A stretch of DNA of 64,000 bases, taken from contig NZ_CP019236.1 in NCBI RefSeq assembly GCF_001955695.1, forward strand, positions 3,844,001-3,908,000. Reading direction: 5' to 3'. Positions 41,079-50,179 of the stretch are shown one piece after another. The first letter of the stretch is position 1, and the number at the start of each line of letters is the position of its first letter. The notes under the pieces were generated by a model. The model saw only the letters and a list, made by a program, of their open reading frames with translations. It was not told the DNA's origin and did not search any database. Both the position numbers and the translations under genes were made by a program. The DNA comes from Rhodoferax koreense. GTDB taxonomy: Bacteria > Pseudomonadota > Gammaproteobacteria > Burkholderiales > Burkholderiaceae_C.

Positions 41079-42082
41079 ACGCCGTCTTGAAGGAAGCCAT
41101 CGTGGAAAAAGACATCGCCCTTTCCGCCACCGACCTGGGCCGGCACTTCCCGGTCGGCGCCGGCCTGCTCGCCGGCAAACTCGGCGCGGGCCGCTCGGTG
41201 AAGGCCGTGGACGGCGTGAGCTTCGACATCCGCCGTGGCGAAACCTTCAGCCTGGTCGGCGAATCGGGCTGCGGCAAGTCCACCCTGGCGCGACTCGTGG
41301 CAGGACTGGATGCGCCGAGCGCGGGTTCGATCAAGTTTGCCGATGCGGGCCAGAAGGACCACCGCATCCAGATGATCTTCCAGGACCCGTACGCGTCCCT
41401 GAACCCGCGCTACCGCATCGGCACGGCCATCGCCGAGCCGATCCGTTTCCAGAAGCTGCTGCCCGAGGCGCAGGTGATGCCGCGGGTGCACGAGCTGTTG
41501 CGCCAGGTGGGCCTGGCACCGGCCGATGCGCTCAAGTTTCCGCACGAATTCTCGGGCGGGCAGCGGCAACGCGTGTCGATCGCGCGCGCGCTGGCCGGCA
41601 ACCCGAGCTTCCTGGTGTGCGACGAGCCGACCTCGGCGCTCGACGTTTCGGTGCAGGCGCAAATTTTGAATCTGCTGCGCCGCCTGCAGGAGCAGCTCGG
41701 CCTGACCTGCCTGTTCATCAGCCACAACCTCGCGGTGATCAACTACGTCTCGCACGACGTGGGTGTGATGTACCTGGGCCGGCTGGCCGAGGTGGCGCCG
41801 ACGCGCACGCTGTTCGAAGCGCCCAAGCATCCGTACACGCAGCTGCTGCTGGCGGCGCTGCCGCAACTCGACACGCGCGGGCGCGACAAGTCGCCGATCA
41901 CCGGCGAGATCCCGAGCCCGCTGAATCCGCCCTCCGGCTGCGCCTTCCACCCGCGCTGCCCGCACGCCAACGACCGCTGCAAGGCCGAGAAACCCGAGCT
42001 CACCGCCCAGCCCGACGGGTCGCAGGTCGCCTGCCACGCGGTGCAGGAGCGCCGCATCCCCGTCATGTTCCATTCCGCCTGA
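41075..42082 (+). CDS. ABC transporter ATP-binding protein, DppF type
   Basis: This 335-residue ATPase has Walker [10 protein letters not shown], signature [15 protein letters not shown] and Walker [13 protein letters not shown], then the OppF-like end with [15 protein letters not shown] and [15 protein letters not shown]. An insert of about 20 residues ([17 protein letters not shown]) before the first strand is typical of this group. It pairs with the DppD-type protein. The ATG overlaps the previous stop (ATGA). Confidence 0.93.
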   Translation: MNAVLKEAIVEKDIALSATDLGRHFPVGAGLLAGKLGAGRSVKAVDGVSFDIRRGETFSLVGESGCGKSTLARLVAGLDAPSAGSIKFADAGQKDHRIQMIFQDPYASLNPRYRIGTAIAEPIRFQKLLPEAQVMPRVHELLRQVGLAPADALKFPHEFSGGQRQRVSIARALAGNPSFLVCDEPTSALDVSVQAQILNLLRRLQEQLGLTCLFISHNLAVINYVSHDVGVMYLGRLAEVAPTRTLFEAPKHPYTQLLLAALPQLDTRGRDKSPITGEIPSPLNPPSGCAFHPRCPHANDRCKAEKPELTAQPDGSQVACHAVQERRIPVMFHSA

Positions 42083-42092
42083 GAAACCAGCC

Positions 42093-43541
42093 ATGCAAGA
42101 CAAGACCAACATCGACCTGCTGATCGTGCGCGGCACCGTCATCACCGTGGACCCCGAGCGCCGCGTCATCGAGGACGGCGCCTTGGCCGTGCTGGCCGAC
42201 CGCATCGTCGCCGTGGGCACCACCGCCGAACTGCAGGCGCGCTACACCGCGAAGAAGACCATCGATGCCTTCCGCCAGGCCGTGTTGCCCGGCCTGATCG
42301 ACAGCCACGCCCATGCGGGCCACGGCCTGCTCAAGACCATGGGCGGCGGCGATGGCGAGGCCTGGTCCGCCGCCTGCGAACAGATCTATACCGTGGGCTC
42401 GGACGAAGACTTCTGGTACGCCGAAGCCCGGCTCGCTGCGCTGGAACGTGTGCGTTGCGGCACCACCACCGGCGTCTGCCTGTTCGGCGGCGGCGACAGC
42501 ATCATGCGTGTGGACGAGCCGGCCTATGCCATCCGCCATTGCGACGCCATCGCCGAGACCGGCACACGTTCCTTCCTCGCCGTCGGCCCGTCGCGCCCGC
42601 CCGCGCCGCGCGTCTACGCCAGGTGGGACGGCGACCGGCGCACCGACCGCGAAGTTTCTTTCGAGCAGATGTTCGAGACCTGCGAAGAAGTCATCCGCAC
42701 GCAGCACGGCCGTGCCGATGGCCGGGTCAACATCTGCGTGACGCTGCCGGTCTACCACCCCGACCAGACACCCGAACAGCTGGCCTATGCCGACCTGTTC
42801 GGCGTGCAGGCGCAGCAGTACATGGGCCTGGCCCAGGGCTACGGCCTGGCCTTCACGCAGGACGGCCACCGCGCCGGCAGCCTGCAGCTCGCCGAGGAGA
42901 TGGGCCTGCTCGGCGAGGGCTCGTTCATGTCGCATGCGATCGACCTCACGCCAGGGGACATCGCCGCCTGCGTGGCCACCGGCACGCGCATCGTGCACAA
43001 CCCGAGCGCCATCATGTCGATCCGCGGCCGCTGTCCGGTGCCCGAGCTGCTTGACGCGGGCGTGACCGTGGCGCTGGGCTCAGACGGCATCGCCCCGGAC
43101 CGCAGCTACGACATGTTCCGCCACATGTTCCAGGCGATGCACTACCACCGCCGCCACTTCCGCGACGCCGGTGTGCTGCCGCACGGCAAGGTGCTGGAGA
43201 TGGTGAGCATCGACGCCGCGCGCACCATCGGCCTGGCGCACGAGATCGGCTCGCTCGAAGTCGGCAAGAAGGCCGACATCATCCTCGTCGACCTGTTCAA
43301 GCCGCACCTGATGCCGCTGAACATGCCGGTGTACCGCGTCACGGCCTTCGCCAACGGCGCCGACGTGACCACCACCATCGTCGACGGCAAGGTGGTGATG
43401 GAGTCCGGCCGAGTGACCACCGTGGACGAAGCCGAGGTGATGGAAGCCGCGCAGCGCGCCACCGACCGCATGCTTGAACGCACCGGGCTGCGGCACCTGC
43501 TGGACGCGCCGGAAAAGCTCTGGCGTGCCAGCCACTATTGA
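42093..43541 (+). CDS. Amidohydrolase (TRZ/ATZ-like deaminase family)
   Basis: This 482-residue metal hydrolase has the amidohydrolase marks: [15 protein letters not shown] with the HxH metal motif, the [14 protein letters not shown] region, the [23 protein letters not shown] turn and the late Asp in [11 protein letters not shown]. It groups with the TRZ/ATZ/chlorohydrolase and 5'-deoxyadenosine-deaminase-like proteins, which remove amino groups from N-heterocycles. It lies 10 bases after the ATPase gene, so it belongs to the importer operon. The substrate is unknown; an N-heterocycle or an aromatic amine is likely. Confidence 0.9.
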   Translation: MQDKTNIDLLIVRGTVITVDPERRVIEDGALAVLADRIVAVGTTAELQARYTAKKTIDAFRQAVLPGLIDSHAHAGHGLLKTMGGGDGEAWSAACEQIYTVGSDEDFWYAEARLAALERVRCGTTTGVCLFGGGDSIMRVDEPAYAIRHCDAIAETGTRSFLAVGPSRPPAPRVYARWDGDRRTDREVSFEQMFETCEEVIRTQHGRADGRVNICVTLPVYHPDQTPEQLAYADLFGVQAQQYMGLAQGYGLAFTQDGHRAGSLQLAEEMGLLGEGSFMSHAIDLTPGDIAACVATGTRIVHNPSAIMSIRGRCPVPELLDAGVTVALGSDGIAPDRSYDMFRHMFQAMHYHRRHFRDAGVLPHGKVLEMVSIDAARTIGLAHEIGSLEVGKKADIILVDLFKPHLMPLNMPVYRVTAFANGADVTTTIVDGKVVMESGRVTTVDEAEVMEAAQRATDRMLERTGLRHLLDAPEKLWRASHY

Positions 43542-43551
43542 AAAGGCCACC

Positions 43552-44187
43552 ATGCAAATCGACTTCGCCACCCTCACCGCTTACCAGCGCTACAAGCTGA
43601 TGGCCAGCCTCATCGTGCCGCGGCCGATCGCGCTGGTCACCACGCAGAACGCGGACGGGGTGGTCAACGCGGCGCCGTTCAGCATGTTCAACATGCTCGG
43701 CGAAGACCCGCCGATCCTGATGATCAGCATCAACAAGCTGCAGGACCACCACCTGAAGGACACCTCGGCGAACATCCTGGCCAACGGTGAATTCGTGGTG
43801 CACATCGCCGACGAACCCATGGCCGAGCAGATGCACCGCTGCGGCGAAACCCTGCCATCGACGCACAGCGAACTCGACCACGTGGGCCTGACCACGGCGC
43901 CCTGCATGGCCGTGCGCCCGCCGCGCATCAAGGAGTCGCCGGTGGCCTTCGAATGCCGGCTCAGCGAGACGCTGGAGACCACGAGCCGGCACATCTTCAT
44001 CGGCGAAGTGCTGTGGCTGCACGCGCGCGAAGACCTGATCGACATCGAGCGCCACCGCGTGAAGCTGCAGAACTATTTTCCCGTGGCGCGTTTCGGCGCG
44101 AGTTATTACATCCGCACGCGCGACCGCTTCGCGATGGAACCCGAGAAGCCCGGCGTGGAATCCAACCCCATCGACCAACTGGAATAG
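43552..44187 (+). CDS. Flavin reductase-like FMN-binding protein
   Basis: This 211-residue split-barrel protein has LIVPRPIALVTTQNADGVVNAAPFSMFNMLGEDPPIL, ANGEFVVHIADEPMAEQM and SPVAFECRLSETL, the flavin reductase domain. Such proteins supply reduced FMN to two-component monooxygenases or act on their own. No monooxygenase gene is next to it. It lies 10 bases after the amidohydrolase stop and 3 bases before the next gene, clearly in the operon. The start ATG at 43552 begins a family-like N-terminus; the open frame upstream is a shadow. Confidence 0.9.
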   Translation: MQIDFATLTAYQRYKLMASLIVPRPIALVTTQNADGVVNAAPFSMFNMLGEDPPILMISINKLQDHHLKDTSANILANGEFVVHIADEPMAEQMHRCGETLPSTHSELDHVGLTTAPCMAVRPPRIKESPVAFECRLSETLETTSRHIFIGEVLWLHAREDLIDIERHRVKLQNYFPVARFGASYYIRTRDRFAMEPEKPGVESNPIDQLE

Positions 44188-44190
44188 AAC

Positions 44191-45384
44191 ATGCCTTCCA
44201 CTGTGATTCGAAACGTGCGCCCGCTGGGGCGCGAGGCCGTCGACGTCGTGCTCGACAGCGGCAAGGTTTCCGCCCTGCTGCCGGCGGGCGGTGCACCGGC
44301 CGAGATGTCCACACTGGTTGATGGCCAGGGCCAGCTGCTGCTGCCAGCCCTGGTGGAGAGCCATGTGCATTTCGACAAGTCGCTCTGGGCCACACCCTGG
44401 CGGCCGAACAGCGCCGGCCCCACGCGCAACCACCGCATCACCAACGAACACACGGTGCTGAAGGACTTCAAGGTGCCGATGGCCGAGCGCGCCGGCCCGC
44501 TGATCGAGCACTGCATCGCGCGCGGTTCGCTGTACTTCCGCAGCCACCTGGACGTGCAGACCGTGTGGGGCATCCAGCACGTCGAAGCCATGCTGGCGCT
44601 GCGCGAAAAATACAAGCACCTCATCGAGCTGCAGCTCGTGGCCTTTCCGCAGGGCGGCCTGCTGATCGCCCCCGGCACGCATGCGCTGATGGAGCAAGCG
44701 CTGGAACTCGGCTGCGACGTGGTCGGCGGCATCGACCCGGCGGGCATCGACCTCGACCCGATCCGCCACCTGGAACAGATCTTCGCGCTGGCCGTGAAGT
44801 ACGGCCGCGGCATCGACATCCACCTGCACGACCTCGGCGAGATGGGCCGCTGGGAAGTGGAGCGCATCGCCGACATGACCGAGGCCATGGGCCTGCAGGG
44901 CCAGGTGGTGATCAGCCATGCGTATTCGCTGGGCGCGTTTCCGCCGGCCGACCTCTGCGCGCTGGCCGACCGGCTGGCCGCGCTGCGCATCTCCATCATG
45001 ACCTGCGCGCCGCCGCACGTGACCGTGCCACCGGTTGCGATGCTGCGCAGCCGCGGTGTGAACGTGTGCTCGGGCTCCGACGGCATCCGCGACGCCTGGA
45101 GCCCGATGGGCAACGGCGACATGCTGGAGCGCGCCATGCTGATGGCGCTGCGCTTCAACTGGGGCAAGGACGAAGACCTGGCCGCCGCCTTCGACGTGGT
45201 GAGCCAGGGCGGCGCCCGGGCGCTGGGCATCGCCGACTATGGGCTCGACGTCGGTTGCCAGGCGAATCTGGTGCTGCTGCCGGCGGAGAACCTCCCCGAG
45301 GCGGTGGTCAACCGCAGCCAGCAGCGCACGGTGATCAGCCGGGGCCGGGTGGTGGCGCGGGATGGGGTGTTCCTGGCGGGCTGA
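44191..45384 (+). CDS. Amidohydrolase, cytosine-deaminase-like
   Basis: This 397-residue enzyme resembles CodA-type cytosine deaminases. The metal-binding motifs are LVESHVHFDKSLW, FRSHLDVQ, DIHLHDLGEMG, ISHAYSLGAFP and CSGSDGIRDAWSPMGNGDMLE. CodA-like proteins deaminate cytosine, isoguanine or related rings. It is the sixth enzyme or transport gene of the operon, 3 bases after the flavin reductase gene. With the importer it suggests uptake and hydrolysis of a cyclic nitrogen compound. The exact substrate cannot be read from the motifs. Confidence 0.88.
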   Translation: MPSTVIRNVRPLGREAVDVVLDSGKVSALLPAGGAPAEMSTLVDGQGQLLLPALVESHVHFDKSLWATPWRPNSAGPTRNHRITNEHTVLKDFKVPMAERAGPLIEHCIARGSLYFRSHLDVQTVWGIQHVEAMLALREKYKHLIELQLVAFPQGGLLIAPGTHALMEQALELGCDVVGGIDPAGIDLDPIRHLEQIFALAVKYGRGIDIHLHDLGEMGRWEVERIADMTEAMGLQGQVVISHAYSLGAFPPADLCALADRLAALRISIMTCAPPHVTVPPVAMLRSRGVNVCSGSDGIRDAWSPMGNGDMLERAMLMALRFNWGKDEDLAAAFDVVSQGGARALGIADYGLDVGCQANLVLLPAENLPEAVVNRSQQRTVISRGRVVARDGVFLAG

Positions 45385-45407
45385 ACCAGCCATAACGATT
45401 CAACCAA

Positions 45408-45603
45408 GCCCTTCGACAGGCTCAGGGCGAACGGAAATATCCCCCGCTCGCCCTGAGCCTGTCGAAGGGCATCCGATCATCCTGAGCCTGTCGAAGGGCA
45501 TTCGATCATCCCGAGCCTGACGAAGGGCCTAAACCTGTCGAAGGGCCCCGGCTCCCCCAAACCTATCCACCCACCCCGTTCGCACTGAGCCTGTCGAAGT
45601 GCC
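45408..45603. repeat. Cluster of CTTCGACAGGCTCAG repeats between two amidohydrolase genes
   Basis: At least six copies, several degenerate: one in forward orientation (core at 45410-45424) and the others inverted (CTGAGCCTGTCGAAG near 45451, 45481, a variant GAGCCTGACGAAG near 45512, a half copy near 45532, and one near 45586). The first and second form a hairpin. The cluster separates the last amidohydrolase gene from the earlier genes; a transcript from upstream may continue through it. Confidence 0.85.
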
Positions 45604-45637
45604 CTCGTCGCACACCACGAACTTGGACGATCCCACC

Positions 45638-47107
45638 ATGCGCACCCTCCTCAAAGCCTCCTGCGTCGTCGGCTTCGACGGCACTTCCCACGTCTTCTGG
45701 CGCAATGGCGAAGTTGTGTTCTCCGGCGACCGCATCGAATTCGTCGGCCACAACTTCCCAGGCCACGTGGACCGCACCGTGGACTACGGCCAGGCGGTCA
45801 TCTGCCCCGGCTTCATCGACCTGGACGCGCTCGGCGACATCGACTCCGGCGTGCTCGGCGTGGACAACGGCAGCAAGTTCGAGAACGGCCGGCTCTGGTC
45901 GGAAGACTACATCCGCCGCGGCCCGCAGGACGCCTACACGCCGGAGGAACAGCTGTTCAAATACCGCTATGCCTTCACGCACCTGATCCGCAACGGCATC
46001 ACCACCGCGCTGCCGATCACCTCGATGTACTACCGCGCATGGGCCGAAGGCTACGACGAGTTCACCGGGGTGGCGGCCCTGGCGGGCGAGCTCGGCCTGC
46101 GCGCCTACCTCGGCCCGGCCTACATGAGCGGCACCACCTACGCGCGCGCCGACCGCACGGCCGGCCAGTTGTGGGACGAGCCGCGCGGCCTGGCCGGGCT
46201 GGACGAGGCGCTGCGTTTCTTCAAGGACTTCGATGGCGCGCACGGCGGCCTGGTGCGTGGCATGTTCGCGCCCGACCGCATCGAGACCTGCACACCCGAA
46301 CTGCTGGTCCGCACCGCCGCCGCGAGCCGTGAGCTCGATGCCCCCGTGCGTCTGCACTGCTGCCAGTCGGCCTATGAATTCGAAACCGTGCTGCGCCTGC
46401 GCGGCACGACGCCGCTGGGCTGGCTCGAAGGGCTCGGCCTGCTCAACACACGCGCGGTCCTGCCGCACGGTATCTACCTCAGCGGCCACCCCCAGGTGGC
46501 CGAAAAGGGGGACGCGGACTGGCAACGGCTGATCGCTTGCGGCGCCAGCGTCGCGCACTGCCCCGAGGTCTTCATCCGCAGCGGCGAAGCGCTCGATTCG
46601 TTCGGCCGCTACCGCGCCGCCGGCATCAACCTCGGCCTGGGCACCGACACCTGGCCGCCGGATTTGCTGCAGAACATGCGCACCGGCCTCTACGCCGCGC
46701 GGCTGCTGGAAAAAAGCGCCGGCCAGACCAGCATGGCCGACCTGTTCAACGCCGCCACGCTCGGCGGTGCCAAGGCCCTGCGCCGCGACGACCTGGGCCG
46801 GCTCGCACCGGGTGCGCAGGCCGACATCGTGGTCTTCGACCTCACGGCGCCCCACCTCGGGCCGGTCTTCGATCCGCTGAAGAACCTGTTCCTCGCCGGC
46901 CGGGGCACGGACTGCCGCGCCAGCTACATCGCCGGGCGCTGCGTGATGGAAGACCTCGCGGTGGTCGGCGTCGACATACCGGCATTGCAGGCCCAGGCCG
47001 ACCGGCAGTTCGAGAAGCTGCTGGCGAACCAGCGCGCCCGGCGCTTCGACGATACTCAACAGCAACGGTTGGTGCGGCCGGTGTTTCCCTGGGCGGGCGA
47101 GATCTGA
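45638..47107 (+). CDS. Amidohydrolase-family protein lacking the HxH metal motif
   Basis: This 489-residue protein has the amidohydrolase TIM-barrel layout, but the usual GFIDxHxH segment reads CPGFIDLDALGDID, so both His ligands of the first metal-binding strand are missing. The later His positions are kept (VRLHCCQ, VLPHGIYL, VAHCPEVF) as is the final Asp region (LGLGTDTWPPDLLQNM). Enzymes of this superfamily can work with a single metal bound by the later ligands, so it may still be active. It follows the repeat cluster and has its own ATG at 45638 (a GTG at 45599 is less likely). Substrate unknown. Confidence 0.85.
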   Translation: MRTLLKASCVVGFDGTSHVFWRNGEVVFSGDRIEFVGHNFPGHVDRTVDYGQAVICPGFIDLDALGDIDSGVLGVDNGSKFENGRLWSEDYIRRGPQDAYTPEEQLFKYRYAFTHLIRNGITTALPITSMYYRAWAEGYDEFTGVAALAGELGLRAYLGPAYMSGTTYARADRTAGQLWDEPRGLAGLDEALRFFKDFDGAHGGLVRGMFAPDRIETCTPELLVRTAAASRELDAPVRLHCCQSAYEFETVLRLRGTTPLGWLEGLGLLNTRAVLPHGIYLSGHPQVAEKGDADWQRLIACGASVAHCPEVFIRSGEALDSFGRYRAAGINLGLGTDTWPPDLLQNMRTGLYAARLLEKSAGQTSMADLFNAATLGGAKALRRDDLGRLAPGAQADIVVFDLTAPHLGPVFDPLKNLFLAGRGTDCRASYIAGRCVMEDLAVVGVDIPALQAQADRQFEKLLANQRARRFDDTQQQRLVRPVFPWAGEI

Positions 47108-47188
47108 GTTTCGGGACGCGTATCGCCACCCTCACTTGAAAACGGTGGCCCGCTGCCTATAGTTGCTCTGTCGCTCCAGGAGATCGCC

Positions 47189-48244
47189 ATGGCTCTCGAC
47201 GAAGCAAAGCTCAACGCCTTCATGGGCAGGTTCGTGAACGACATCGGTGCCGTGATGCACGCGGCCACGGTGGTGGTGGGCGACCAGCTCGGCCTGTACA
47301 AGGCGATGGCCGCGGGGGCGGCGGATGTGGCCACTCTGGCGCAGCGTACCGGCACGGACCCGCGTTACCTGCTCGAATGGCTCAGCGCCCAGGCCGCGAG
47401 CGGCTATGTGGACTACGACCCGGCCACCCAGCAATTCCGACTCAGCGAGGAACAGGCGTTCGCGCTGGCCGAGGAAGGCAGCCCGGCCTTCATCCCTGGT
47501 GCATTCCAGATTGCCGTGGCCCAGTTCAAGGCCATTCCGAAAATCGCCAGTGCGCTGCGCACCGGCCTTGGCCTGGGCTGGCACGAACACGATACCTCGC
47601 TGTTCCGCGGCACGGAGCGCTTCTTCCGCCCCGGCTACGCCGCCAATCTGGTGGCAAGCTGGCTGCCGGCGCTGGACGGCATCGAGGCACGGCTGCAGGC
47701 GGGTGCGGAAGTGGCCGACGTGGGTTGCGGCCACGGCGCCTCGACCACCATCATGGCCCAGGCCTATCCGCGCTCGCGCTTCACCGGCTTCGACTACCAC
47801 GGCCCATCCCTCGAAGTGGCACGGGCCTCGGCCGAGGCGGCCGGCGTGGCCGGCAACACCGGGTTCGAGATCGCCAGCGCCAAGGATTTCCCGGGCCGCG
47901 GCTATGCGCTGGTGACGATGTTCGACTGCCTGCACGACATGGGCGACCCGGCCGGTGCCGCCGCGCATGTGCGAGAGAGTCTGGCGCCCGACGGCAGCTG
48001 GATGATCGTCGAACCGTTTGCGGGCGATCGATTGGAAGACAACCTGAACCCGGTCGGCCGCGTGTTCTATTCGGCCTCGACCTTCATCTGCACGCCGGCT
48101 TCGCGCGCGCAGGACGTCGGCGCCTGCCTTGGCGCCCAGGCCGGCGAGGCACGTCTGCGCGGCGTCGTCACCGGCGCCGGTTTCTCGCGTTTCCGGCGCG
48201 TGGCGGAAACGCCGTTCAACCTCGTGTTCGAGGCCAGGCCGTAG
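47189..48244 (+). CDS. Class I SAM-dependent methyltransferase with N-terminal winged helix
   Basis: This 351-residue protein has an N-terminal winged-helix-like domain (KAMAAGAADVATLAQRTGTDPRYLLEWLSA), as in O-methyltransferases and related enzymes, and a Rossmann SAM-binding domain with AEVADVGCGHGASTTIMAQAYP and the acidic loop FTGFDYHGPSLEVARASA. The CxH...DMGDP segment (FDCLHDMGDP) suits the substrate side. An AGGAGATCGCC precedes the ATG. Proteins of this type occur as poorly characterised methyltransferases in many proteobacteria. It converges with the binding protein gene 12 bases away. The substrate is unknown. Confidence 0.88.
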   Translation: MALDEAKLNAFMGRFVNDIGAVMHAATVVVGDQLGLYKAMAAGAADVATLAQRTGTDPRYLLEWLSAQAASGYVDYDPATQQFRLSEEQAFALAEEGSPAFIPGAFQIAVAQFKAIPKIASALRTGLGLGWHEHDTSLFRGTERFFRPGYAANLVASWLPALDGIEARLQAGAEVADVGCGHGASTTIMAQAYPRSRFTGFDYHGPSLEVARASAEAAGVAGNTGFEIASAKDFPGRGYALVTMFDCLHDMGDPAGAAAHVRESLAPDGSWMIVEPFAGDRLEDNLNPVGRVFYSASTFICTPASRAQDVGACLGAQAGEARLRGVVTGAGFSRFRRVAETPFNLVFEARP

Positions 48245-48256
48245 CCTGTCCCGCGG

Positions 48257-49060
48257 CTACTTGAGCCAGCGGTCCATGGTGCGCTGGAAGTCGCCGCCGG
48301 CCTGGTTCAGGTGCAGCCACTGGTCCACGTAGGCCTTGAAGGCCACGTCGTCGCGCGGCAGCATCCAGCCCATCTCGCCGTATTGCAGTGGCTTGTCGGG
48401 GTTGACGGCGCACAGCCCCGGCTTGAGTTTCTGCTGCGTCAGCGCCTCGGCCGCCTCAGTGACGAATACATCGGCACGGCCGGCGAGGATCTCGTCGAAG
48501 ATGGTGATGTTCTCGCCATGCAGCGTCATCTGCGCCCGCTTGAAGTTGGCGCGTGCGAAGCGCTCGTTGCTGCCACCAGGGTTGAAGATCACACGCGTGC
48601 CGGGCTGGTCGATGGCGGCCACGCTGGTGTACTTGGCCACGTCGGCGCAGCGCGCGATCGGCGTCTTGCCGTTGACCATGTAGGGTGCGCTGAAGAAGGC
48701 TTTCTTCTGCCGGTCGGTCGTGACGGACACGCCACCCACGGCCATGTCGCACTTGCCCGCGGCCAGGTCCGGCAACAGGTTGGCCCAGGTGGTCTTGACC
48801 CAGGCCGGCTTGGCGCCCAGGCTGGCGGCGAAGCCGTTCATCAGATCCACGTCGATGCCCTCGTAGCTGCCGTCGGCTTTCTGGAAGCTGAAGGGCTTGT
48901 AGTCGCCGGGGGTGCAGATGCGCAGCGTGGCAGCGGCCTGGACGGTGTCGAGGTGGGACGGCGCGACCGGTGCCGTTGCCGACGTGGACGCAGGCGCCGT
49001 GACGCAGCCCGCCAGCATGGCGGCGATGAGGGTGAAACCGACCGTGGATACCAAACGCAT
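48257..49060 (-). CDS. PheC/family 3-like periplasmic binding protein (lipoprotein)
   Basis: This 267-residue protein has a lipoprotein signal peptide (LIAAMLAGC, lipobox LAGC) and a bilobed binding domain close to the periplasmic cyclohexadienyl dehydratase PheC group: ICTPGDYKPFSFQKADGSYEGIDVDLMNG, LPDLAAGKCDMAVGGVSVT, APYMVNGKTPIARC, GTRVIFNPGGSNERFARANF and FVTEAAEA. PheC converts prephenate to phenylpyruvate, but family relatives are simple binding proteins. Here it is the last gene of a minus-strand set with a sensor kinase fusion and a response regulator, which favours a sensory or uptake role. The ATG at 49060 begins the signal peptide. Confidence 0.82.
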   Translation of the reverse strand: MRLVSTVGFTLIAAMLAGCVTAPASTSATAPVAPSHLDTVQAAATLRICTPGDYKPFSFQKADGSYEGIDVDLMNGFAASLGAKPAWVKTTWANLLPDLAAGKCDMAVGGVSVTTDRQKKAFFSAPYMVNGKTPIARCADVAKYTSVAAIDQPGTRVIFNPGGSNERFARANFKRAQMTLHGENITIFDEILAGRADVFVTEAAEALTQQKLKPGLCAVNPDKPLQYGEMGWMLPRDDVAFKAYVDQWLHLNQAGGDFQRTMDRWLK

Positions 49061-49117
49061 GTGCGCCTCCCGTTGGATTGAAAAAGAAACTGCCATTCTG
49101 CGGCCAATGCCGCCCGC

Positions 49118-50179
49118 TCAACCTTCGAACTGCGGATGCAGCTGCCGGATCTTGCCCATCGCCATGCCGGCCGCCGCGGTGCGCGTCTCCACGCCCATTT
49201 TCACGTAGACGCGCTCCAGGTGCTTCTTCACCGTGGCCGGGCTGGAGCCGAGGATCTCGCCGATGTCGCGGTTGGTCTTGCCCTTGACCACCCAGTACAG
49301 CACCTCGGCTTCGCGGCCGGTGAGCTTGAAGCTCAGGCTCATGGCTTCGATCACGGCGGCGTCGGACACCTCGCGCATGATGATCAGCCAGTCGTGGCCC
49401 TCCCCGCTGCCGCCTTCGTCGTCGCCGGTCTGCTGGTGCAGCCGGAAACTGAGGCTGCGCGCACCCTGCGCCACGCTCAGCCGCGGCGGCTCGAGCTGCT
49501 GTGCGGCCAGCACGTCGAGCATCGGCAGGTGCAGCCGCAGCCAGTCGATCACCGGCTGCGGTGCCAGGTTCGCCTGGTGCGGCGCGGGCGGGCCGAAGTA
49601 CCGGGTGAGCAGGTCGCGCGCCAGCGGCGTCTGCCACATCAGCCGGCCGTCACTGGCGCGCACGGTGATGCTGGCGTAGCCGAACGCGTCCAACGCATTG
49701 CGCGCCTGCCCCGCCTCGCGCACCTCCTGGCGCGCACGCCGGGCGCCCTGCAGGTGCACGTTCATGCGGGCCAGCACTTCCTTGGGCTTGATCGGCTTGG
49801 TGACGTAGTCCACGCCGCCGGCTTCCAGCGCGGCCACCAGGTGTTCGGTCTCGGTCAGGCCGGTCATGAAGATGATCGGGATATGGGCCGTGGCCGGCAG
49901 CGCCTTGAGCCGGCGCGCCACCTCGAAGCCGTCCATGCCGGGCATCATGGCGTCGAGCAGCACGATGTCGGGCCGCGCCTGGGCCGCGCGCTGCAACGCG
50001 GATTCGCCGCTGGTGGCCACCAGCACGGTGTAGCCGGATTCGTCGAGCGCGTCGTGCAGCATGGCCAGGTTGTCGGGCACGTCGTCGACGATCAGCACCA
50101 CGTCGCTGTTCGCGCGGTCCAGCGGGCCGGCATCGGCAGGGTGCCTTTCGACGGGTGAATCAACGGGAGCTGGGGACAT
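49118..50179 (-). CDS. Response regulator with LuxR-type DNA-binding domain
   Basis: This 353-residue regulator has a receiver domain (SDVVLIVDDVPDN; phospho-acceptor Asp76 in DIVLLDAMMPG; conserved Lys in VTKPIKP), a middle region of about 140 residues without a clear domain, and a C-terminal LuxR helix-turn-helix (SLSFKLTGREAEVLYWVVKGKTNRDIGEIL, then SPATVKKHLERVYVKMGV). It overlaps the transporter-kinase gene by 20 bases, so it is the partner of that kinase. The middle region (about 150-280) could sense something of its own. The ATG at 50179 is the first in-frame ATG after a weak context. Confidence 0.9.
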   Translation of the reverse strand: MSPAPVDSPVERHPADAGPLDRANSDVVLIVDDVPDNLAMLHDALDESGYTVLVATSGESALQRAAQARPDIVLLDAMMPGMDGFEVARRLKALPATAHIPIIFMTGLTETEHLVAALEAGGVDYVTKPIKPKEVLARMNVHLQGARRARQEVREAGQARNALDAFGYASITVRASDGRLMWQTPLARDLLTRYFGPPAPHQANLAPQPVIDWLRLHLPMLDVLAAQQLEPPRLSVAQGARSLSFRLHQQTGDDEGGSGEGHDWLIIMREVSDAAVIEAMSLSFKLTGREAEVLYWVVKGKTNRDIGEILGSSPATVKKHLERVYVKMGVETRTAAAGMAMGKIRQLHPQFEG

